A stretch of 64,000 nucleotides of DNA from Clostridium sp. OM02-18AC (GTDB taxonomy: Bacteria; Bacillota; Clostridia; Lachnospirales; Lachnospiraceae). Positions 8,811-16,744 of this stretch are shown in pieces. The first letter of the stretch is position 1, and each line of letters begins with the position of its first letter. The position numbers and the translations under genes were made by a program. The notes beneath the pieces are model-generated. The model had not been told where the DNA came from and made no database searches. It worked only from the letters and a program-made list of their open reading frames with translations. The stretch covers positions 62,001 through 126,000 of the forward strand of contig NZ_QULW01000007.1 in assembly GCF_003481825.1 (NCBI RefSeq). The letters run 5' to 3'.

Positions 8811-8845
8811 TGCCGCAAACCTGTGCAGGTTTTGCGGCTTTTCTT
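8811..8845 (+). terminator. Intrinsic terminator between the Met-rich ORF and metN
   Basis: Stem of GCCGCAAA (8812-8819) with TTTGCGGC (8831-8838), extended by an inner CC/GG pair, then TTTTCTTG. It either ends a stand-alone small-ORF transcript or acts as a regulated attenuator for metNIQ. Confidence 0.87.
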
Positions 8846-8846
8846 G

Positions 8847-8889
8847 TTTCACAGGAAATTGCCTCTTATGAAACAAAATGCGTTGCGCA
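8847..8889 (+). repeat. Short element shared with the 29.94 kb intergenic region (copy 1)
   Basis: The inverted-repeat segment TTTCACAGGAAATT...TTATGAAAC followed by AAAATGCGTTGCGCA closely resembles 29940-29988 (TTTCATAGGAAAC...TGTGAAAT, AAAATGAGGCGCA). Both copies lie on the plus strand upstream of ABC-importer operons. Role unknown. Confidence 0.55.
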
Positions 8890-8892
8890 AAG

Positions 8893-8920
8893 TTTACGGA
8901 ATAGGATATCCGAATATGAT
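8893..8920 (+). promoter_or_regulatory. Possible second promoter of metNIQ
   Basis: TTTACG (8893-8898), 16-bp spacer, TATGAT (8915-8920), 40 bp before metN. It is weaker than the promoter at 8590 and would allow metN expression independent of the upstream terminator. Confidence 0.45.
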
Positions 8921-8960
8921 CTGGTTTACCGGATTCACAAAACAGGGAAAGGAAACTATC

Positions 8961-9980
8961 ATGGCATCAGACGAAACCATCATCCAGTTAAAACACATGG
9001 GCAAAGAGTTTAAGACGGCGAATGGTCCGGTGAAAGCCTTAGACGACATTAATCTGGAAATTCGACGGGGCGAGATTTTTGGCATTATCGGTCTTTCCGG
9101 AGCAGGAAAGAGTACACTGGTACGCTGCATCAATATGCTGGAAATCCCAACCTCCGGTGAGGTTATTTTTGAAGGAGAGAATCTGGCGGCCTTAAGCGAG
9201 GCAGCGCAGAGAAAGGCAAGACAGTCCATGGGCATGATCTTCCAGCAGTTTAATCTGCTGGCTCAGAGAAACATCCTGAAAAATGTGTGCTTCCCGATGG
9301 AAATTGCAGGAGTTCCCAGGCAGCAGGCGAAGGAACATGCAATGGAACTGTTAAAACTGGTTGGTCTGGAAGACCGGGCGAAAGCATACCCGGCACAGCT
9401 TTCCGGCGGACAGCGCCAGCGCGTGGCGATTGCCCGTGCGATTGCAACGAATCCCAAAGTACTTCTTTGCGATGAAGCAACCAGTGCACTGGATCCGAAC
9501 ACCACCAAGTCCATTCTGGAGCTGATCAAACAGATCAACCGGGATCTGGGGATTACGGTGATCGTGATCACCCACGAGATGGCAGTCATTGAAGCAATCT
9601 GTGACCGTGTTGCCATCATCGATCACAGTCAGATTGCAGAGTCCGGACGGGTGTCGGAAATCTTTTCTGAGCCGAAATCCAGGATCGGCCGTCAGCTTAT
9701 TCTTGGAGATGCGGTGGAGAATGTGAAGTTCGATGCTTCGAAAAAAATCCGTATCACATTCGATGGACGATCTTCCATGGAACCGGTGCTGGCGAATATG
9801 ATCCTGGCAAGCAAAGTGCCGGTCAATATCCTGTATGCATCCACGAAAGACATTGGCGGTACGGCCTATGGACAGATGATCATTCAGCTTCCGGAAGATG
9901 AGGCAGATGCGGCGCGTGCCCTGCATTATTTGAAAACGGTGCAGGTACCATATGAGGAGGTGAGCGGCGATGTTATTTAG
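8961..9980 (+). CDS. metN: Methionine ABC importer, ATP-binding subunit
   Basis: Energises uptake of methionine through MetI. Walker A is GLSGAGKST, the signature is LSGGQRQR, Walker B ends LLCDEATSALDP, and the H-loop is VITHEM. The C-terminal ~90 residues form the NIL/ACT-like domain (around KIRITFDG) by which methionine inhibits the transporter in the E. coli homologue. About 339 residues. ATG 8961 has AAAGGAAA upstream; the frame is open as far as 8700 but without family sequence. The stop overlaps the start of metI. Confidence 0.94.
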   Translation: MASDETIIQLKHMGKEFKTANGPVKALDDINLEIRRGEIFGIIGLSGAGKSTLVRCINMLEIPTSGEVIFEGENLAALSEAAQRKARQSMGMIFQQFNLLAQRNILKNVCFPMEIAGVPRQQAKEHAMELLKLVGLEDRAKAYPAQLSGGQRQRVAIARAIATNPKVLLCDEATSALDPNTTKSILELIKQINRDLGITVIVITHEMAVIEAICDRVAIIDHSQIAESGRVSEIFSEPKSRIGRQLILGDAVENVKFDASKKIRITFDGRSSMEPVLANMILASKVPVNILYASTKDIGGTAYGQMIIQLPEDEADAARALHYLKTVQVPYEEVSGDVI

Positions 9981-10635
9981 TCAGCAGATCATGGAACTGA
10001 TCCGCAATGGAATCGGGGAAACGTTATGTATGGTGATCATTTCCACCGTGGTTTCTTATATTATCGGAATTCCGCTTGGTATTATTCTGGTAGTGACGGA
10101 CAAAGAAGGCATCCGCCCGATCCCGGTCCTTCAGAAAATTCTGGGACTCGTCATCAACCTGCTCCGCTCGGTCCCGTTCCTGATCCTTCTGATCATGATG
10201 ATTCCGGTCACCAGGAAAATCGTGGGAACGAGCCTTGGCTGGAAAGCAGTGGTTCCGCCGCTTGTAGCATCGGCAGCTCCGTATATTGCCCGCATGGTGG
10301 AATCGTCCTTTAAGGAAATCGATGCAGGAGTCATCGAGGCAGCGAAATCCATGGGCGCTTCTACGTTTCAGATCATCTGGAAGGTGCTGCTCCCGGAATC
10401 AAAGCCCTCTCTTTTGATCGGTGCAGCGATTTCTACGACCACGATCCTTGGATATTCTGCGATGGCAGGTGCGGTTGGCGGCGGCGGACTGGGCGGTATC
10501 GCGATCAACTATGGTTATTACCGTTATGAGACCGACATCATGCTGGTGACCGTAGCAATCCTGGTCATCATCGTCCAGATCATCCAGGAGATCGGCATGA
10601 GACTGGCAAGAAAGAGTGACAAACGGATCCGTTAA
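9970..10635 (+). CDS. metI: Methionine ABC importer, permease subunit
   Basis: Five-helix membrane permease of 221 residues. The EAA motif that docks to MetN is visible as IEAAKSMGAS near residues 120-129. The segment GGLGGIAINYGYYRYE is highly characteristic of MetI. ATG at 9970 lies inside the last codons of metN and is preceded by GAGGAGGTGAG, so translation is coupled. Substrates in this family are L- and D-methionine. Confidence 0.93.
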   Translation: MLFSQQIMELIRNGIGETLCMVIISTVVSYIIGIPLGIILVVTDKEGIRPIPVLQKILGLVINLLRSVPFLILLIMMIPVTRKIVGTSLGWKAVVPPLVASAAPYIARMVESSFKEIDAGVIEAAKSMGASTFQIIWKVLLPESKPSLLIGAAISTTTILGYSAMAGAVGGGGLGGIAINYGYYRYETDIMLVTVAILVIIVQIIQEIGMRLARKSDKRIR

Positions 10636-10799
10636 GAAATGGAACGCATCGGAATCCGATGCGGAAACTGGAAAAATCCGGCAGAACAGAAAATTGTTCT
10701 GGCAGACCGGAAATGACAGGCATGGATTTAGCAGCCGCAGGACGGCTGTCGGCCAAAGGCCATATAAATCAAAATTATTCATTGAGGAGGATCAGTATT

Positions 10800-11711
10800 A
10801 TGAAAAAGAACATTGGTGTAATTGCAGCAGCATTTTTAGCAGCAGCAGCCCTGAGCGCATGCGGCGGCAGCAAACCGGCTGAGACGACTGCAGCAGAGAC
10901 AAAGGCAGAGGCAGCTGAGACGACTGCAGCGGAGAGCAGCGCAGAGGCAGAGAGCAGCGAAGCAGAAGCAAAGACGGACGATTTAAAGGAACTGACGGTA
11001 GGTGCGAGCCCGGCTCCTCACGCAGAGATCCTGGAGGCTGCAAGAGAAGAACTGGCAAAGAAAGGGTATGATTTAAAAATCGTTGAGTATACCGATTATG
11101 TTCAGCCGAACCTGGCACTGGACGCTGGCGATCTGGATGCAAACTACTTCCAGCATCTTCCGTATCTGGAGCAGTTCAATGAGGAGAGAGGAACCAAGTT
11201 AGTCAGCGCAGGTAAGATCCACTACGAGCCGTTTGGCATTTACGCAGGCAAGACCGCATCCTTAGACGAGCTGGCAGACGGCGCAAAGGTTGCTGTACCA
11301 AACGATGCAACCAACGAGGCACGTGCACTGCTTCTTCTGGAAGCACAGGGTCTGTTAAAGTTAAAAGATGGCGCAGGCTTAAAGGCAACCAAGACCGATA
11401 TTGTTGAGAATCCGAAGAACCTGGATATCCTGGAGGTTGAGGCAGCACAGGTTCCGCGTTCCCTTCCGGATGTTGACATTGCAGTTATCAACGGGAACTA
11501 CGCAATCGAGGCTGGTTTAAAGGTATCTGACGCACTGGCTGTTGAGGCTTCTGACTCTGAGGCAGCCACTACCTACGGCAACGTGGTAGCAGTGCAGGAG
11601 GGCAAGGAAGAGGATGAGAAGACCAAAGCCCTGATGGAGGCACTGACCAGCGACACCGTAAAAGAGTTCATGGAACAGACCTACGAGGGCGCAGTTGTTC
11701 CGTTATTCTAA
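10800..11711 (+). CDS. metQ: Methionine-binding lipoprotein
   Basis: Substrate-binding protein of the metNIQ importer, anchored to the outer face of the membrane. The signal peptide MKKNIGVIAAAFLAAAALSAC carries a lipobox (LSAC), followed by a 40-residue Ala/Glu/Thr-rich linker and the NlpA/MetQ fold starting LTVGASPAPHAEIL. TDYVQPNLALDAGDLDANYFQH is the conserved ligand-pocket stretch of the family. ATG at 10800 follows TGAGGAGG. About 303 residues. Confidence 0.93.
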   Translation: MKKNIGVIAAAFLAAAALSACGGSKPAETTAAETKAEAAETTAAESSAEAESSEAEAKTDDLKELTVGASPAPHAEILEAAREELAKKGYDLKIVEYTDYVQPNLALDAGDLDANYFQHLPYLEQFNEERGTKLVSAGKIHYEPFGIYAGKTASLDELADGAKVAVPNDATNEARALLLLEAQGLLKLKDGAGLKATKTDIVENPKNLDILEVEAAQVPRSLPDVDIAVINGNYAIEAGLKVSDALAVEASDSEAATTYGNVVAVQEGKEEDEKTKALMEALTSDTVKEFMEQTYEGAVVPLF

Positions 11712-11733
11712 GAAGCGTGGTAACTGTTCAGTA

Positions 11734-11758
11734 GGTCTGCGCATTTACTGCGCTGACC
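11734..11758 (+). other. Hairpin after metQ
   Basis: GGTCTGCGC pairs with GCGCTGACC at eight of nine positions. No T-run follows on the plus strand, so it is at best a weak terminator or mRNA-stabilising stem. The rest of the metQ-ylmC gap shows nothing clear. Confidence 0.4.
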
Positions 11759-11847
11759 GTAAGAAAACATAGGCTGGCAGGCAAGTGACAAACAGAAAAG
11801 GATACGCATAGACTACAGTAAGGAATTTTCGGTTCCGGACGTGGGCT

Positions 11848-12113
11848 ATGCGTATTTTTGATTTAAAAAAAAAGAAGTCATCAATATCTGCGACTGCAAA
11901 AAACTTGGATTTGTGGGGGATGTAGAGTTTAATCCGGAAAATGGCTGCATTACACATCTGATCGTTCCGGGACCAGGGTGTCTTTGTGGGATTTTCGGAC
12001 GAGAGAAAGAATATATCATCCCGTTCAAAGATGTTTGTCAGATCGGCGATGATATTATCCTGGTGGAAGTAAAAAAACTGAAAGAGATCGAGAAAGCGTG
12101 TAAATGCGACTGA
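11848..12113 (+). pseudogene. YlmC/YmxH-family PRC-barrel protein, split by a -1 frame change at an A9 tract
   Basis: ATG 11848 encodes MRIFDLKK, then a run of nine A (11865-11873) shifts the frame. Shifting back by one base gives EVINICDCKKLGFVGDVEF and continues through PGPGCLCGIFGREKEYIIPF to the stop at 12113, a complete YlmC/YmxH-type protein of about 88 residues as found in spore formers. The zero frame without a shift ends within 26 codons. The tract contains A AAA AAG in the correct phase for -1 ribosomal slippage, so the gene may still make product; the alternative is a real mutation or a homopolymer sequencing error. Function of the family is unclear. Confidence 0.8.
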
Positions 12114-12209
12114 AGGATTGCCGGACATGTATGCATAAACATGTTGCACAAATAGCAATGGTAACAGCGTAACAGCGCAACAGCTCGGAATCGGGGTGTT
12201 TTATGAATG

Positions 12210-12238
12210 TTTACAAAAACAGCGGAGCGGGCTATACT
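12210..12238 (+). promoter_or_regulatory. Promoter of the MBL-fold hydrolase gene
   Basis: TTTACA (12210-12215), 17-bp spacer, TATACT (12233-12238). It lies 125 bp before the start codon; no known riboswitch was recognised in the leader. Confidence 0.65.
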
Positions 12239-12362
12239 GTAAGGAGCAGGGAAGATAACATTTCTGTTTATGCAGCGTGCGTGAACAGCGATCAAATGAC
12301 TGTTGAAAAGAATGTGCAAGAAAAACATGCAGGAAAACATGTAAAAAACAGGAGGATTTACA

Positions 12363-13247
12363 ATGGAGAAGACGGAAAATTATGGCGTGGTAAGTCTGCG
12401 CTGGCTGAACGGACAGTGTTACGAGATCAGACTTTCAAATGGAAAAGTGATCCTGACGGATCCGATGATCAGCGATCCGGTATCGGATGCCCCATGGCTG
12501 AAATTTTACAGGATTCCAAAAGAGTACGGAATTACTCCGGAAAGTGTTGAGCGGGTGGACTATCTGATCCTGAATCATACCCATTGCGATCATATTTCCG
12601 ATGTGGAATATTACATCAAGAAATTTAATCCGATGGTGATCTGTCATGAAGCGGTTGCCTATGAGCTGGCCAAAGCATTTGACATTCCATTTACTTCGGT
12701 ATATGCGGTTGGCAGTGAGGAAACCCATGAATTTCTGGATTTCAAAATGGAAACACTCCATGGAACACACAATGAGCAGGGAATGAAGTATTCGACGATG
12801 GCGAATATTCTGGAAGAAGATTACGGCATTGGCGGACCGGGAACCAGAGAATTGGGACATCTTGGCGGACTGATCCAGCTGAATTTCATTCTCACAACAA
12901 AGGAAAATTTCAAAATTGCATTTGTCGGCGGACGTCTGGATGCAATGTGGTCCAGACCGATGATCCGTGCAGTGGCAAAAGCAGAGCCGAATATCATGAT
13001 CCGCCAGGTATCCGGAAGACTTCCGGAAAACCCGGAACAGATCTATGCCGATGAGATTGAGCAGACAGGTGTAAGACTGATGCTTCCGATGCATCATGAA
13101 AAGTATGATATCAGCGAGAAGGAAACACTGGCAAACCTGATCGAAAAGACCAATATTATGCTGCAGGAACGCGGAGTAAATGCCAATATGGTAAATCCGG
13201 TGAGAGGCAGATGGTATCAGCTCGGAATCAGTTTTCGTGAGATCTAA
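12363..13247 (+). CDS. MBL-fold metal-dependent hydrolase (UlaG-like)
   Basis: A 294-residue metallo-beta-lactamase-fold protein. The metal motif appears as HTHCDH near residues 72-77 (HxHxDH), with a further HGTHNEQ near 135 and a C-terminal MHHEKYD that would supply the last His. Family members include UlaG-type lactonases and phosphodiesterases; the substrate cannot be told here. Preceded by AGGAGG and its own promoter; followed by nrdR, which has its own promoter, so it is probably monocistronic. Confidence 0.8.
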   Translation: MEKTENYGVVSLRWLNGQCYEIRLSNGKVILTDPMISDPVSDAPWLKFYRIPKEYGITPESVERVDYLILNHTHCDHISDVEYYIKKFNPMVICHEAVAYELAKAFDIPFTSVYAVGSEETHEFLDFKMETLHGTHNEQGMKYSTMANILEEDYGIGGPGTRELGHLGGLIQLNFILTTKENFKIAFVGGRLDAMWSRPMIRAVAKAEPNIMIRQVSGRLPENPEQIYADEIEQTGVRLMLPMHHEKYDISEKETLANLIEKTNIMLQERGVNANMVNPVRGRWYQLGISFREI

Positions 13248-13253
13248 AATTAC

Positions 13254-13282
13254 TTGCGTGAAGCTGATAAATGGGTTAAAAT
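13254..13282 (+). promoter_or_regulatory. Promoter of nrdR-yqeG
   Basis: TTGCGT (13254-13259), 17-bp spacer, TAAAAT (13277-13282), 34 bp before the TTG start of nrdR. Confidence 0.65.
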
Positions 13283-13315
13283 ACTGACAAAGAACTTCTA
13301 CAGGAGGAAACTATC

Positions 13316-13777
13316 TTGAAGTGCCCATTTTGCAGCGCAGCAGATACTAAGGTCATTGATTCCAGACCGGCAGAGGACAACAGCTCGATCCGCCGCCGTC
13401 GTCAGTGCGTTGTCTGCGGAAAGCGTTTTACTACATACGAGAAACTGGAAACCATGCCTCTCATGGTCATCAAAAAAGACCAGTCGAGGGAGCCGTATGA
13501 CCGTTCTAAGATCGAAGCCGGAGTTGTCCATTCCTGCCATAAACGACCGGTATCCATCCAGCAGATCAACCAGATGATCGATGAAATTGAAAACCAGATC
13601 TTTACCATGGAGGATCGGGAAGTAGAAACCTCGCAGATCGGCGAGCTTGTCATGCAGAAACTGAAACAGCTGGACGAGGTTGCTTATGTGCGCTTCGCGT
13701 CTGTTTACCGGGAGTTCAAGGATGTGAATACCTTTATGGAGGAACTTGGCAAGCTCCTGGAGAATAAACGAAAGTAG
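13316..13777 (+). CDS. nrdR: Transcriptional repressor NrdR (TTG start)
   Basis: Represses ribonucleotide reductase genes in response to (d)ATP. The zinc ribbon is visible as CPFCSAADTKVIDSR and CVVCGKRFTTYE, followed by the ATP-cone domain from about residue 48 (VIKKDQSREPYDRSKI). 153 residues, standard length. The start is TTG 13316 directly after CAGGAGGAAA; no ATG is available at the right place. yqeG follows 14 bp later. Confidence 0.95.
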   Translation: MKCPFCSAADTKVIDSRPAEDNSSIRRRRQCVVCGKRFTTYEKLETMPLMVIKKDQSREPYDRSKIEAGVVHSCHKRPVSIQQINQMIDEIENQIFTMEDREVETSQIGELVMQKLKQLDEVAYVRFASVYREFKDVNTFMEELGKLLENKRK

Positions 13778-13791
13778 GCAGGAAAACAGAC

Positions 13792-14301
13792 GTGATATTA
13801 AAACCATTTTATCCGAAAGAATGGGTGGACAGCACCTATGAAATTGACTGGGAAGGCTGGAAAGCGCGTGGGAAAAAGGGCGTTATTTTTGATATTGACA
13901 ACACCCTGGTCCCTCACGGGGCACCGGCAGACAGCAGGGCGATCACCCTGTTTGAGCAGCTTTATGCGCTTGGGTTTCGGACATGCCTGTTATCGAATAA
14001 CAAGGAACCGCGTGTGAAATCATTCGCAGACCAGGTTCATTCTCCCTATATTTACAAAGCGGGAAAACCGGGTATAAAAAACTACGACCGTGCTGTGCGT
14101 GAGATGGGACTTCGCAAAGAAGAAGTCCTGTTTGTAGGGGACCAGCTTTTTACCGATGTGTATGGTGCCAACCGGGCCGGACTTTATGGAATCCTGGTAA
14201 AACCGATCAATCCAAAAGAAGAGATCCAGATTGTTCTAAAGCGGTATCTGGAGGCGGTTGTGCTATTCTTTTATAGACGGAAACAGAAAAAACAGGGATG
14301 A
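13792..14301 (+). CDS. YqeG-family HAD phosphatase (GTG start)
   Basis: HAD superfamily subfamily IIIA phosphatase of 169 residues. Motif I is FDIDNTLV (catalytic Asp pair), motif II LLSNNKE, motif III the Lys in YKAGKPG, motif IV VGDQLFTDVYGANRAG. Such proteins are often encoded near replication or shikimate genes; the Bacillus member is poorly defined biochemically. GTG 13792 after AGGAAAACAGAC. The terminator stem overlaps the final codons. Confidence 0.87.
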   Translation: MILKPFYPKEWVDSTYEIDWEGWKARGKKGVIFDIDNTLVPHGAPADSRAITLFEQLYALGFRTCLLSNNKEPRVKSFADQVHSPYIYKAGKPGIKNYDRAVREMGLRKEEVLFVGDQLFTDVYGANRAGLYGILVKPINPKEEIQIVLKRYLEAVVLFFYRRKQKKQG

Positions 14302-14317
14302 GATCCCTGTTTTTTTC
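14289..14317 (+). terminator. Intrinsic terminator of nrdR-yqeG
   Basis: AAACAGGGAT / ATCCCTGTTT stem with a short GAG loop and a seven-T run. It overlaps the yqeG stop codon. Confidence 0.88.
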
Positions 14318-14324
14318 TTGTTGC

Positions 14325-14370
14325 TTTGCATATCGAGAAGGTGCCGGTGGCGCCTCCTCTGCTTTGCAGC
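14325..14370 (+). repeat. Post-terminator dispersed element, copy 2
   Basis: TTTGCATATCGAGAAGGTGC, then CGGTGGCGCC and a degenerate CTCCTCTGCTTTG end. It is the best match to copy 1 over its first 28 bases and again directly follows a terminator U-tract. Confidence 0.6.
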
Positions 14371-14377
14371 CCCTTTT

Positions 14378-14962
14378 TCATATTACGGGGAAGTATGTCA
14401 GAAAAATCTGATAGAGCACTTCCGCGAATCCGCACGAAACCATGACCTTGATCGGATCAATCTTCACCTTGCGCAGAAAGAACAACGCAGTGAAAAAGTA
14501 GATCAGATAGCGCAGCTGCAGATTACCGCCGGTGATGGAAATGCTTCCATCGAGGAAAAAGGTCGGGATCAGAATGGTGATTCCGGCAGTCAGGATCATG
14601 GCAACTACAGCTGGCCGCAGGGATTCCAGAATTCCTTTCATCAGGCGCAGATTGCGGTATTTTGCGTAAAGCTTCGCAAGGATCGTCACAAAGATGCAGG
14701 AAGGAAGAATACAGCCGAGGGTGGCAATCAGGGCACCTGGAATTCCTGCCACCTGGTTGCCGACAAAGGTGGAGGAGTTGACGGCGATAGGACCTGGTGT
14801 CATCTCTGCGATGGTGATCAGATTTGTAAAATCATTTAAGGTAAGCCAGTGATATTTATCGATCACCTGGGCCTGGATCAGCGGCATTGCGGCATATCCG
14901 CCGCCAAAGCTGAAGGCACCGATCTGCAGAAATGCGAAGAAAAGCTGAAAGTAAATCATCAT
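14378..14962 (-). CDS. Chromate transporter, half-size ChrA (second gene of pair)
   Basis: Membrane protein of 194 residues with about six hydrophobic helices. It carries the ChrA-domain motifs FSFGGGYAAMPLIQ near residue 17 and EMTPGPIAVNSSTFVG near 53. Short-chain ChrA proteins work as pairs with opposite topology and export chromate, or may move another oxyanion. Its start overlaps the stop of the upstream partner by 4 bp, so the two are translationally coupled. Divergent from a LysR regulator. Confidence 0.87.
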   Translation of the reverse strand: MMIYFQLFFAFLQIGAFSFGGGYAAMPLIQAQVIDKYHWLTLNDFTNLITIAEMTPGPIAVNSSTFVGNQVAGIPGALIATLGCILPSCIFVTILAKLYAKYRNLRLMKGILESLRPAVVAMILTAGITILIPTFFLDGSISITGGNLQLRYLIYFFTALFFLRKVKIDPIKVMVSCGFAEVLYQIFLTYFPVI

Positions 14963-15591
14963 TCGTTTTCTCCTTTCCCGGCAGACGGAATGTTTTCCCG
15001 TCTGACCGTGATCACCGTGCGGAACGCACCGATCAGTGCAGTTACAAGAATGATCAGAATCACGTTGATTTTTAAGATATAGTTGGCAATGAAGGCCGCG
15101 ATCATGATCAGTGCCAGAGTGAGGGAGCGCAGCTTCAGAACCCCGCCGCCCATGTCGTATACAACGGAGATGATGACAGCGCCGACTCCGGCCCGCATGC
15201 CGTTTAGCAGATTTTGAATAAAGAAGCTTTCGCGGAATGCGTTGTAAAACGCTGAGACTGCAGTGATGATGACAAACGGCGGAAGGATCGCACCGAGGAT
15301 CGAGCAGAGGATTCCGGGCATTCCGGCAAGCTTATACCCGACAACAATGGCACCGTTGACGGCGATCGCACCGGGTGAAGACTGGGCGATCGCGATCAGA
15401 TCCAGCATTTCCGTTTCATCGATCCAGTGAAGTTCGTCTACAAATTTGGTTTTCAGGAGACTGACAATTACGTATCCGCCGCCAAACGTGAAGGTGCTTA
15501 AGTAGAGGGTAGAAAAAAATAATTTTTTCAGAACGGAAGCATTCGACTGTTTTAGGGAGGCTTCCTGCGTAGGATTGTTGTGATGTTCCAT
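14959..15591 (-). CDS. Chromate transporter, half-size ChrA (first gene of pair)
   Basis: 210 residues with a short polar N-terminus, then the ChrA motif FTFGGGYVIVSLL near residue 36 and AQSSPGAIAVNGAIVVG near 72. It is the upstream partner of the coupled half-transporters. A charged C-terminal tail follows the last helix. Expression is probably governed by the divergent LysR protein at 15774. Confidence 0.87.
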   Translation of the reverse strand: MEHHNNPTQEASLKQSNASVLKKLFFSTLYLSTFTFGGGYVIVSLLKTKFVDELHWIDETEMLDLIAIAQSSPGAIAVNGAIVVGYKLAGMPGILCSILGAILPPFVIITAVSAFYNAFRESFFIQNLLNGMRAGVGAVIISVVYDMGGGVLKLRSLTLALIMIAAFIANYILKINVILIILVTALIGAFRTVITVRRENIPSAGKGENE

Positions 15592-15773
15592 AGAGATAGA
15601 TTACCATTCCTTTCGTTTCCATATATAATTCGGAGTAGTTTTGCTGTTCCTGATATACTATAGCACTGGACGGATTATATGAAAAATAATATAATTATAT
15701 AACAATGATAATAAAAACAATATGATTGGCCTTTGATACAAGGAAAGAGAGGAAGAAAGGGAGGCATAGTATC
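15592..15773. promoter_or_regulatory. Divergent control region between chrA pair and lysR
   Basis: AT-rich spacer with a palindromic ATATAATTATAT core (15688-15699) and potential -10 hexamers in both directions. This is the expected place for a LysR-type operator. The exact site was not resolved. Confidence 0.45.
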
Positions 15774-16718
15774 ATGACAATCCGGCATATGAGGATTTTT
15801 CGGGCGGTGATCGAGAATGAAAACAATCTGACGAGGGCAGCGCGTCAGCTTTATATGGCACAGCCTGCTGTGACGCTGGCAATCCAGGAACTGGAAGAAT
15901 ATTATGGTGTGAATCTCTTCGACCGGTTGGGAAAAAGGCTGTATTTGACAGAGGCAGGAAAGCAGTTTCAGGATTATGTGATCCGTATTCTTGGTCTGTT
16001 TGATGATATGGAAGAAGGCATGCGCAGTTGGGGAAGCAAAGGCATGCTGCGTATTGGAAGCAGTGTGACAATTGGTTCCCAGTTTCTGCCAGGGTATGTG
16101 GAAAGTTATGCGCATACGCATCCGGATGTGAATACGCAGGTCTTGATTGGAGCGTCGGATCTGATCGAGAAAAAGATTCTCAGCAATGATCTGGATATTG
16201 GATTGGTGGAGAGTCCGGTTCATGAGAAGAATCTGATAGCAGAACAATATATGGAGGACTATCTGGTAGCAGTTGCGCCGGGAAAAGACTGGGAGCGAGG
16301 AATGGATGCATCAGGAAACGGGGATTCAGAAAGAATTCAAATGTCAGCAGAAGAGTTTGCACTGCAGCATTTGCTTTTACGTGAACCGGGAAGTGGGACA
16401 AGAGAGTCCTTTGATAAGGTGATGGCACAGCATCAGATTTTTGTAAAGCCGTCCTGGGAGGCAACCAGTACGACAGCGCTTGTAAATGCAGTGATTTCCG
16501 GACTGGGGATTTCGGTTGTGCCCAGACGAATGGTTGAGATTCCGCTCCGTGATGGGAAAATACGTGAGATCCAGATCGATGGGGTGGAATTTAAACGGTA
16601 CTTTTATCTGGTCTATCATCGGGACAAATTGCTTACCGCACCAATCCGGGAATTCATGGACGTGTGCAGAAATTATGAAAACAGCCATTCTCAGCCGGAG
16701 TACAGCGGACTGTTCTGA
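15774..16718 (+). CDS. LysR-family transcriptional regulator
   Basis: 314 residues. The N-terminal winged helix-turn-helix is visible as MRIFRAVIENENNLTRAARQ, then LYMAQPAVTLAIQELEEYYG and LFDRLGKRLYLTEAG. The C-terminal part is a periplasmic-binding-like effector domain. It is divergent from the chrA pair and likely regulates it; the effector is unknown. ATG 15774 follows AAAGGGAGG. The CdaR-like gene beyond is on the opposite strand. Confidence 0.9.
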   Translation: MTIRHMRIFRAVIENENNLTRAARQLYMAQPAVTLAIQELEEYYGVNLFDRLGKRLYLTEAGKQFQDYVIRILGLFDDMEEGMRSWGSKGMLRIGSSVTIGSQFLPGYVESYAHTHPDVNTQVLIGASDLIEKKILSNDLDIGLVESPVHEKNLIAEQYMEDYLVAVAPGKDWERGMDASGNGDSERIQMSAEEFALQHLLLREPGSGTRESFDKVMAQHQIFVKPSWEATSTTALVNAVISGLGISVVPRRMVEIPLRDGKIREIQIDGVEFKRYFYLVYHRDKLLTAPIREFMDVCRNYENSHSQPEYSGLF

Positions 16719-16744
16719 ATGTATATAAGACAGTCATGGGAATT

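Noticed and set aside
8758..8960. SAM riboswitch or T-box before metNIQ
   Set aside because: No SAM-I/II core sequences and no T-box consensus seen; only the Met-rich ORF, a terminator and a short element.
12203..12550. 115-codon ORF running into the MBL-fold gene
   Set aside because: Overlaps the promoter and the beginning of the well-supported gene in another frame.
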